The position numbers and the translations under genes are program-made. Under the pieces are notes generated by a model. The model had not been told where the DNA came from and did not search any database. It saw nothing but the letters and a program-made list of their open reading frames with translations. Positions 5,866 through 11,683 of a stretch of DNA of 11,683 nt are shown here, piece after piece. Source of the DNA: an uncultured Candidatus Saccharibacteria bacterium (GTDB taxonomy: Bacteria; Patescibacteriota; Saccharimonadia; Saccharimonadales; Saccharimonadaceae); the NCBI GenBank assembly GCA_948511255.1, contig CAOQNC010000013.1, positions 1 through 11,683 of the forward strand. The letters are read 5' to 3'. The number at the start of each line of letters is the position of its first letter. The first letter of the stretch is position 1.

Positions 5866-6480
5866 CTAAACGTGGCGAGCCAACGACATGATGGCGACCT
5901 GGGAATGGTCGGTGCCGTCGAAGCCGATACCCGGTTTGACGTCCTGGAAACCAAGACCGTGGTAGAGCGCGAGCGCAGGCTGGTTGTCGGCAAGGCAGTC
6001 CAACTCGAAGCGCCGGAAGCCGTGAGCTTGCGCGGCGATCATGAAGTTGTTGAGCAGGAGTTTGCCGAGGCCGCGCCGGCGAGCGTCAGGAGCAACGCAA
6101 CAGTCCAGAATCGTCATCGTGTCGGGGTCGGATTTCTGGGCGTGACGGACGGACGGCTCAACGTAGCGCTCAATCGCAAAACGGTAATGGTCGTTCGTCT
6201 GCTTCAGCGAGCCATAGTCGTAGGACAGGTCGCTGCGGGAGCTGATGGCAACGATGACGCCGAGAATCTTACGGCTCCAGATTTCCCAGACAACATAGAG
6301 GTTGTCGAGGGAGAAAATGGTGCCGGTGGAGTGGATCAGCGCATGGAGAGGCATGATCGCGTCGTCTTCGCTACCGAACCAAAACGGGTAGATATAGGGG
6401 TCGGTAGCGTAGATGATTTTCGCGATGTCGGTCAGGTTGTCATCGGGGCGGGCGGAGCGAGTGGCAAATTCTTCGGGCAT
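5866..6480 (-). CDS. GNAT-family N-acetyltransferase
   Basis: A 204-residue protein with the acetyl-CoA fold of GNAT enzymes, which move an acetyl group to an amine of a small molecule or protein; the substrate cannot be read from sequence. Motif A is at about 126-145: DCCVAPDARRRGLGKLLL, with the pyrophosphate-binding R-x-x-G-x-G as RRRGLG (134-139). Motif B follows as DNQPALALYHGLGF (165-178), the usual NxxAxxLYxxxGF helix and strand. The first 60 residues include TDPYIYPFWFG, seen in a Firmicutes-type GNAT subgroup, and SYDYGSL near 86-92. ATG at 6480 follows AAAAGGAGG by 8 bases. The gene has a promoter of the shared accessory family about 115 bases upstream and a GC-rich hairpin downstream. 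Confidence 0.9.
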   Translation of the reverse strand: MPEEFATRSARPDDNLTDIAKIIYATDPYIYPFWFGSEDDAIMPLHALIHSTGTIFSLDNLYVVWEIWSRKILGVIVAISSRSDLSYDYGSLKQTNDHYRFAIERYVEPSVRHAQKSDPDTMTILDCCVAPDARRRGLGKLLLNNFMIAAQAHGFRRFELDCLADNQPALALYHGLGFQDVKPGIGFDGTDHSQVAIMSLARHV

Positions 6481-6588
6481 GAATAATTCCTCCTTTTAAG
6501 GTAGTAGCTTGGATTTTGACTGGTTTATACAGATATTGTCGGCTATTATGCTTAATTTACTGCGTTTTAGCATTCAAAAACAAGCCCC

Positions 6589-6747
6589 TCATTTACCATT
6601 GTAGCACAGATTTCGTTTTTTGTCAAGATGAGGCGTGGCGGTCAGATGGGGGGTAGCAGTCAAATGGGAAAACAGTCGCGCCGGAAGAACAAAAAAGAAA
6701 GCTCCGTACCTGCGCAATCCAGCGCTGCCTGACGAGCCTTCGTACAT
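6589..6747 (-). CDS. possible leaderless small protein, 52 aa (doubtful)
   Basis: ATG at 6747 lies 4 bases after a TATAAT box, as with other leaderless genes here, and opens 52 codons (MYEGSSGSAGLRRYG...). Its C-terminal half contains HLTATP twice in tandem (6631-6666) followed by HL; the two 18-base units differ at five positions and every change is synonymous in this frame. Against it: the last 13 codons run through the -35 to -10 of the GNAT promoter, and a hairpin with T-run lies early in the frame. The region may instead be a small RNA. No family recognised. Confidence 0.22.
   Translation of the reverse strand: MYEGSSGSAGLRRYGAFFFVLPARLFSHLTATPHLTATPHLDKKRNLCYNGK
6598..6626 (-). promoter_or_regulatory. 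consensus promoter of the GNAT gene (shared family)
   Basis: Minus strand TTGACA (6621-6626), 17-base spacer ending in ATCTGTGC, TACAAT (6598-6603), then GGTAAATGAGG. Its spacer differs by one base from the promoter at 7626-7654. The leader to ATG at 6480 is about 110 bases and AT-rich. Confidence 0.85.
6690..6747 (-). ncRNA. candidate small RNA or attenuator: promoter, hairpin and T-run
   Basis: The promoter at 6752-6780 (minus) would start a transcript near 6745. Within it GCTCGT (6731-6736 region) pairs with AC-G-GAGC (about 6701-6707), with an inner GCGC-TGGATT-GCGC hairpin, followed by TTTCTTTTTT (6691-6700). That is the form of a Rho-independent terminator and would give an RNA of about 55 bases. 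It matches no family I recognise: GTCAGG and GCAG occur, but the SRP RNA GGAAGGAAGCA core is absent. It overlaps the doubtful 52-residue reading frame. Confidence 0.35.
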
Positions 6748-6751
6748 CTTG

Positions 6752-6780
6752 ATTATACTATAGATTTTGAATGATTTCAA
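6752..6780 (-). promoter_or_regulatory. promoter of the small intergenic transcript
   Basis: Minus strand TTGAAA (6775-6780), 17-base spacer, TATAAT (6752-6757). A short inverted repeat TTGAA-TGAT-TTCAA overlaps the -35. It lies just past the terminator of the 211-residue gene and is not of the TGTGC family. Confidence 0.6.
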
Positions 6781-6786
6781 GAAAAG

Positions 6787-6811
6787 CCCCGGTCGCGTGT
6801 GGCGGCCGGGG
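6787..6811 (-). terminator. terminator of the 211-residue gene
   Basis: CCCCGG (6787-6792) pairs with CCGGGG (6806-6811); the minus strand continues CTTTTCTTG. It lies 41 bases past the stop codon. Confidence 0.7.
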
Positions 6812-6851
6812 GTGGCGCAGAGAATGGTTGCCGAACGGAACACTCGGCGGC

Positions 6852-7487
6852 TTAGTCGGCATGAACCTCAGCCTTTTTGTCGGCCAGTTCCTTTTCAGCC
6901 TTATCGGCGACGTACTTGGCCTGGTCAACACGGCCAATGGTGACGGTATCGAAGCCGCCGGAAGGGTAGGTCAGGATGTAGTACCCGCCTTCAGCGCCAG
7001 TATGGACGAGCCAGCCCAGCTTGAGGAAGAGCGGCATCTTGTCGCCGATAATCCAACTGGTCTCAGCATCATCCAGATCCTGACGGAGACGCACCATTTC
7101 GGCGTTGGTTGGCGCATAAGTAGTCGTCGTACCGTCGGAGCGCTCAACCTCGATTCTGTCGTCGGTCAGCAAACCGCCCTCCTTAATGTCGATTCCCCAG
7201 CCAATACTGACCATGCGCGCATACATGTCGTCCAGGGCATGCTGAACGCTAGCGTGCTCGGTGAAGCGGGAAAGGGATTTGACGGTGCTCGGAGTCAACC
7301 GCTCTTTGAGGGCAAAGACCTCCTCCCCGTTCAAGGTGACGGAGACGTGACAGAACTCAGACCCGGGGTGAGGCGTAGTCTTGACGGAGTAGCCGTATTC
7401 GCGAAGCGTCTTCAGGGATACTTCGATGGCGGCGGACAGCGTATTTTCGGCAACGGCCGGGGTAGTGGGAACGGTAAGATGGTACAT
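6852..7487 (-). CDS. hypothetical protein, 211 aa, soluble
   Basis: No family recognised. The ATG at 7487 is preferred because GAGGAGG lies 7 bases upstream, whereas the open frame further upstream runs through the leader. The N-terminal 80 residues alternate helix and strands (LSAAIEVSLKTLREYGYSV; HVSVTLNGEEVFALKERL). The middle holds DDMYARMVSIGWGIDIKEGG, and the C-terminus ends in a charged Lys/Glu/Ala helix (DQAKYVADKAEKELADKKAE). There is one cysteine, no signal peptide and no membrane segment. It lies downstream of uvrB on the same strand but has its own shared-family promoter, a 140-base leader with a 16-base perfect palindrome, and a terminator, so it is likely its own transcription unit. 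Function unknown; nothing ties it to repair except position. Confidence 0.75.
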   Translation of the reverse strand: MYHLTVPTTPAVAENTLSAAIEVSLKTLREYGYSVKTTPHPGSEFCHVSVTLNGEEVFALKERLTPSTVKSLSRFTEHASVQHALDDMYARMVSIGWGIDIKEGGLLTDDRIEVERSDGTTTTYAPTNAEMVRLRQDLDDAETSWIIGDKMPLFLKLGWLVHTGAEGGYYILTYPSGGFDTVTIGRVDQAKYVADKAEKELADKKAEVHAD

Positions 7488-7535
7488 GATTTTTCCTCCT
7501 CGTTTTGTCTGTTTTTCGGATTGAATGGAATTTGA

Positions 7536-7551
7536 GTATAAACGTTTATAC
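7536..7551. promoter_or_regulatory. 16-base perfect palindrome in the leader of the 211-residue gene
   Basis: GTATAAACGTTTATAC is its own reverse complement. It lies 75-90 bases downstream of the promoter and about 50 bases before the start codon, so it could be a repressor site or a hairpin. CTGTATAAAC also occurs in the GNAT leader but without the second arm. Confidence 0.45.
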
Positions 7552-7566
7552 AGGAAACTCGAGCAC

Positions 7567-7611
7567 CAAAACATTCTCTAGCTAAATTGGAAAGAGCAAG
7601 AGAACATTTTG
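7567..7611 (-). repeat. imperfect inverted repeat in the same leader
   Basis: Plus-strand CAAAACATTCTC (7567-7578) and GAGAACATTTTG (7600-7611) are inverted copies with 10 of 12 matches around a 21-base loop. In the transcript they would form a stem soon after the start, which could stabilise the RNA or regulate it. Confidence 0.4.
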
Positions 7612-7625
7612 AACTCTATACTTCC

Positions 7626-7654
7626 ATTGTAGCACAGATTTCGGTTTTTGTCAA
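7626..7654 (-). promoter_or_regulatory. consensus promoter of the 211-residue gene (shared family)
   Basis: Minus strand TTGACA (7649-7654), 17-base spacer ending in ATCTGTGC, TACAAT (7626-7631), then GGAAGTATAGAG. It begins 44 bases past the uvrB stop, and no terminator is seen between, so uvrB read-through may also reach this gene. Confidence 0.85.
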
Positions 7655-7697
7655 TAGTGGTTATGGTTTTTCAGGGATTTGTGGGAGGAAAATCATG

Positions 7698-9788
7698 TTA
7701 CGCACGTTTCTTCTTTCCCTGTTCTTTAATCTCGGAGATCTGGTCGCGGAGCATGGCGGCTTTCTCGAAGTCGAGGTTGGCGGCGGCGAGTTGCATTTGC
7801 GACTGAAGCTCTTTGATAAGGCTGGGGAGTTCCTCTTGAGGGATGCGCTTCAGGTCGAGGCGGGCGACTTCTTCCTTCTCGGGGATGATGGCACGGAGAC
7901 CGGCGGAGATTTCTTTCTTGACGGAGCGGGGGGTAATATTGTGTTCTTTGTTGTAGGCTTGCTGGATTTCGCGGCGGCGATTGGTCTCGGAGATGGCTTT
8001 TTCCATGCTTTCGGTGATGTTGTCGGCATACATGATGACTTTGCCGTTGACGTGGCGGGCGGCGCGGCCAATGGTCTGGATGAGGGCGGATTCGGAGCGA
8101 AGGAAGCCTTCTTTGTCGGCGTCAAGAATAGCGACGAGAGAGACTTCGGGGAGGTCGAGACCTTCGCGGAGGAGGTTGATACCGACGAGGACGTCGTAGA
8201 CGCCGGCGCGGAGGTCGCGAAGGATGTCGCCACGCTCGAGAGTGTCGATGTCGGAGTGGATGTAGGCGACTTTGATGTTGCGCTCCTTGAGATAATCGGA
8301 GAGGTCCTCGGCCATTTTCTTAGTCAAAGTCGTGACGAGGGTGCGCTGATTCTTCGCGATGCGGGCGTCGATTTCTTCCATGAGGTCATCAATCTGACCC
8401 TCGGAGGGGCGAACTTCGATTTCGGGGTCGAGGAGGCCGGTCGGGCGGATGACTTGCTGAGCCGGCTCAGGGGAGTGTTCGAGCTCGTAAGGGCCAGGGG
8501 TGGCAGAGACGTAAATTGCGTGTTTAATATGCTGCTCAAACTCGGTGAAAATCAGGGGACGGTTGTCGAGGGCAGAAGGTAAGCGGAAGCCGTATTCGAC
8601 GAGGGTGGTCTTGCGGGCGTGGTCGCCGTTATACATGCCGCGGACTTGGGGGAGAGTCATATGGCTTTCGTCGACGAGCAGGAGGAAATCTTCTGGGAAA
8701 AAGTCAATCAAAGTCGCCGGAGGTTGACCAGGGCGGCGGCCGTCGAGGTGGCGAGAATAGTTCTCGATACCCTTGACGAAACCGGTCTCGCGGAGCATTT
8801 CGAGGTCATATTTCGTGCGCTGAGAAAGGCGCTGTGCCTCGAGAAACTTGTCGTGCTTCTCGAAATATTTGAGACGATCCTTAAACTCGGCTTCAATGCC
8901 GGTGATGGCGCGTTCGAGCTGATCCTTCGGAGTGGCGTAGTGGGTGTTCGGGAAGATATGGACGCGGTCGGGCTTCTCGCGGGTCTCGGCGGTTAGGGGG
9001 TCGATGATGCGGACGCTTTCGAGGGCGTCGAAGCCGAACTCGAAGCGATAGCCCCATTCCCCGCTGGCCGGGAAAAGATCGACGGTGTCGCCCATGACGC
9101 GGAAGTTGCCGCGCTCGAAGGCGAGGTCGTTTCTGTGGTATTGCATGGCGACGAGATAGATGATGAAGTTTTGCTGCGAGAGGGTTTCAGCGCCTTGGGT
9201 CGAGACGTCGACGAGCGGCTTGTCGGGCATTTCGTCCGGGGAGATGTTGGCGAGGATATGGGAGAGGGCATCCGGACCGGCGACCCGCCAAACGCCGTCT
9301 TGCTTCAGGAGTGGGAGAGACATTTCAGTATAATGGTCTGGCGAGCCGATGCCGTAGATACAAGAAACTGAGGCGACGACAATAGTGTCGGGGCGAGTGA
9401 GAAGAGCGACGGTCGCGGCGTGGCGAAGGCGATCTATTTCGTCGTTGATGGCGGAATCTTTCTCGATATAAGTGTCGGTCGAGGCAATGTAGGCTTCCGG
9501 CTGGTAGTAGTCGAAGTAGGAGACGAAGTAGTGAACTTCGTTTTTCGGGAAGAACTCGCGGAACTCAGAATAGAGCTGGGCGGCGAGAGTTTTGTTATGG
9601 GCGAGAATAAGGGTCGGACGCTGATAGTTCTGGATGATGTTCGCCATGGTGAAGGTCTTGCCGGAGCCGGTGACGCCGAGTAGGGTCTGCTCGCGGACGT
9701 CAGCATTCAGGCCAGCAGTGAGCTGCTCGATGGCCTGGGGTTGGTCGCCGGTCGGCTGGTATTTAGAGACGAGTTCAAATTTTGGCAT
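7698..9788 (-). CDS. uvrB: excinuclease ABC subunit B
   Basis: UvrB is the damage-verifying helicase-like subunit of nucleotide excision repair; it is loaded by UvrA and recruits UvrC. Full length at 696 residues. Walker A GVTGSGKT (38-45); the DNA-gripping beta-hairpin region [20 protein letters not shown] (91-110); Walker B DESH (373-376); motifs IV-VI including [13 protein letters not shown] (536-548) and QTIGRAARH (571-579); UVR domain for UvrC contact at 655-690. Compared with E. coli UvrB as I recall it, about 37 extra residues occur between the Y153 strand and MQYHRND (215-221), in the UvrA-binding domain 2. No Shine-Dalgarno is present; TATAAT ends 8 bases before ATG. The start [17 protein letters not shown] is the family's normal N-terminus. 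Confidence 0.98.
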   Translation of the reverse strand: MPKFELVSKYQPTGDQPQAIEQLTAGLNADVREQTLLGVTGSGKTFTMANIIQNYQRPTLILAHNKTLAAQLYSEFREFFPKNEVHYFVSYFDYYQPEAYIASTDTYIEKDSAINDEIDRLRHAATVALLTRPDTIVVASVSCIYGIGSPDHYTEMSLPLLKQDGVWRVAGPDALSHILANISPDEMPDKPLVDVSTQGAETLSQQNFIIYLVAMQYHRNDLAFERGNFRVMGDTVDLFPASGEWGYRFEFGFDALESVRIIDPLTAETREKPDRVHIFPNTHYATPKDQLERAITGIEAEFKDRLKYFEKHDKFLEAQRLSQRTKYDLEMLRETGFVKGIENYSRHLDGRRPGQPPATLIDFFPEDFLLLVDESHMTLPQVRGMYNGDHARKTTLVEYGFRLPSALDNRPLIFTEFEQHIKHAIYVSATPGPYELEHSPEPAQQVIRPTGLLDPEIEVRPSEGQIDDLMEEIDARIAKNQRTLVTTLTKKMAEDLSDYLKERNIKVAYIHSDIDTLERGDILRDLRAGVYDVLVGINLLREGLDLPEVSLVAILDADKEGFLRSESALIQTIGRAARHVNGKVIMYADNITESMEKAISETNRRREIQQAYNKEHNITPRSVKKEISAGLRAIIPEKEEVARLDLKRIPQEELPSLIKELQSQMQLAAANLDFEKAAMLRDQISEIKEQGKKKRA

Positions 9789-9796
9789 ATAAGTAT

Positions 9797-9802
9797 ATTA
9801 TA
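9797..9802 (-). promoter_or_regulatory. -10 box abutting the uvrB start (leaderless arrangement)
   Basis: TATAAT on the minus strand, 8 bases before the ATG at 9788. The -35 region is poor. The spacing puts +1 at or one base from the start codon. It is divergent from the promoter at 9845. Confidence 0.55.
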
Positions 9803-9844
9803 TACTGTTTTGGCGGGATTTGGGCGGATTTAGGCGCCGTGATA

Positions 9845-9873
9845 TTGACAATATTTGCGATGTGTGCTATAAT
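9845..9873 (+). promoter_or_regulatory. consensus promoter of the JAB-like gene (shared family)
   Basis: TTGACA (9845-9850), 17-base spacer ending in GATGTGTGC, TATAAT (9868-9873), then GGTAGTATGAGGGG. Both boxes are perfect consensus. The ten bases ahead of and including the -10 are identical to the promoter at 2546. Confidence 0.88.
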
Positions 9874-9975
9874 GGTAGTATGAGGGGAAATTGGGTGGCT
9901 TTTGGGGCGCACTTTAAGTTATTATGACTTTTAGCCTAGTTTCCTATGAGAACTTACACTACCGGATACGGAGAG

Positions 9976-10614
9976 ATGGTTTTGAAAAAACTGTTTTTAG
10001 TCCTTGGGGCACTGCTGGTGTTGTTTTCTTTTTTCGTCTGGCGGTTGCCTCCACCGGTGGTGGAACCCAGTACGTCAAAGGATAACACGACGCCCAGCAT
10101 TGAAACGATCGTGAGAACGATCAAAGATCAGAAGTTTGAAACCCTGGCGGCATTCGACGCGGACGGGAATTTGCTATTCGAGACAACAGACCTGGACGCG
10201 TTGGGCGTGACCATGACCGCCGAGCAAGCAAATCAGTTCCGTGAACAGGGTGGAGCACTGGTCATCCACAATCACCCGAGCGGCACTTCATTCTCGGGAC
10301 AGGATCTTTATGCCGAGGCGAAGCGCGGTAGCACGCGAGCAATCGTGGTGACGTGGAACAAAATCTACATCTTGACGCCAAGCTGGCGAGGCTGGGGCGA
10401 CCCGGACGCACTAAAAGCGGCGCATGAGCAGCATCTCGAGCACTACGCGCAGCTCGTTGAGACAGACGACAGCATTATCACTACCGGACAGACGTGCTGG
10501 GTCTATGACCAGGCTGTTGCGGCCGTAGCCGAGGAATTCGGTCTGGAATATCAGCAAATTGCGATGAAGGATCTGTTTTGTTTCCATGGGATTCAAGTGG
10601 TGACGGCCGGGTAA
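9976..10614 (+). CDS. membrane-anchored JAB/RadC-like HNHP-motif protein
   Basis: A 212-residue protein with an N-terminal hydrophobic segment (about 6-22, LFLVLGALLVLFSFFVW) after two lysines, then a proline/serine linker and a domain predicted outside the membrane. The domain shows H98-N-H-P-SGTSF-S107-GQ-D110, the metal-binding JAMM pattern HxHPx5SxxD of the RadC/JAB/MPN superfamily, with strands FETLAAFDADG before it and RAIVVTWNKIYILT after. Similar HNHPSG domains occur in phage head-associated and toxin-type proteins, where a peptidase role is suspected. The essential upstream Glu may be E56 or E70, not proven. Start choice is open: ATG 9946 lacks a ribosome-binding site, ATG 9976 has GGAG only 2 bases away, and TTG 9982 has GGAG at good spacing. 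The gene is monocistronic, facing ligA. Confidence 0.75.
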   Translation: MVLKKLFLVLGALLVLFSFFVWRLPPPVVEPSTSKDNTTPSIETIVRTIKDQKFETLAAFDADGNLLFETTDLDALGVTMTAEQANQFREQGGALVIHNHPSGTSFSGQDLYAEAKRGSTRAIVVTWNKIYILTPSWRGWGDPDALKAAHEQHLEHYAQLVETDDSIITTGQTCWVYDQAVAAVAEEFGLEYQQIAMKDLFCFHGIQVVTAG

Positions 10615-10686
10615 AACCAGCTGTTCTCCGCAGACTCGACCGCTCGATGGTCGCTAGCTGGCTGAAAGTCAGATAAAGAAGGGCGC

Positions 10687-10707
10687 AGCGCAGGTTGCGC
10701 TCTTTTT
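10687..10707 (+). terminator. terminator of the JAB-like gene
   Basis: AGCGCA-GGT-TGCGCT perfect stem with a three-base loop (10687-10701), followed by TTTTT to 10707. It separates this gene from the convergent ligA. Confidence 0.85.
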
Positions 10708-10762
10708 ATGGCTGCGATTGCTGGCTAGGCTGGCGTTGTTGGAGATAGGTTAGTCGAGATGT

Positions 10763-11683
<921 letters not shown>

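Noticed and set aside
5566-6486. Plus-strand open frame (306 codons) covering the GNAT gene
   Set aside because: It spans the tuf promoter and two genes on the other strand, and its product is low-complexity acidic/valine-rich.
6690-6747. Signal recognition particle RNA
   Set aside because: Short GTCAGG and GCAG pieces occur, but the conserved GGAAGGAAGCA core and the long helix are missing.
6771-7535. Plus-strand open frame (254 codons) opposite the 211-residue gene
   Set aside because: The minus strand has promoter, Shine-Dalgarno and terminator; the plus frame has none of these and crosses a terminator.
7587-8582. Plus-strand open frame (331 codons) opposite the 3' half of uvrB
   Set aside because: Antisense shadow of UvrB with repetitive Asp/Gly/Val content.

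Overview
The window reads as chromosomal DNA from a small-genome bacterium, most likely a Candidate Phyla Radiation member such as Saccharibacteria (TM7). This is inferred from the divergent but complete housekeeping proteins (EF-Tu, UvrB, LigA), single-gene transcription units, many genes with no recognisable family, and promoters lying almost on the start codon. The standard code fits: TAA, TAG and TGA all occur as stops and no reading frame needs TGA read through. The lineage cannot be proven without a search.

Layout. 1-2516, minus strand: the 5' end of a secreted glycoside hydrolase family 3 protein (cut by the window edge), a cation diffusion facilitator (NxxxD/DxxxD metal site, Mn/Fe-like), and a 304-residue protein of unknown function with its own promoter and hairpin. 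2546-4437, plus strand: two promoter-leader-gene-terminator cassettes that look related. The first gene is interrupted by an apparent frameshift at a five-A run and carries an internal duplication; the second is an intact 160-residue protein. 4467-9802, minus strand: tuf, a GNAT acetyltransferase, a 211-residue unknown protein and uvrB, each with its own signals. 9845-10707, plus strand: a membrane-anchored JAB/RadC-like HNHP protein with consensus promoter and terminator. 10763-11683, minus strand: the C-terminal part of NAD-dependent DNA ligase LigA, cut by the window edge.

Two promoter styles stand out. Three conserved genes (GH3, cation transporter, uvrB) have a TATAAT box 3-8 bases from their start codon and no Shine-Dalgarno, which points to leaderless mRNAs. 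Five accessory genes (the two cassettes, GNAT, the 211-residue protein, the JAB protein) share a different, near-identical promoter: TTGACA/T, 17 bases ending in TGTGC, TAYAAT, then a conserved start of transcript (GGNAGTATRAGG in the best copies). These precede long leaders, most of which end in a strong Shine-Dalgarno. The accessory genes thus appear co-regulated or strongly expressed as a set. tuf and the 304-residue gene have ordinary promoters with Shine-Dalgarno leaders.

Other points of interest: LigA lacks all four zinc-finger cysteines, UvrB has an insertion of about 37 residues in its UvrA-contacting domain, and two short intergenic stretches (about 3636-3722 and 6690-6780, minus strand) each have a promoter followed by a hairpin and T-run, as for small RNAs.
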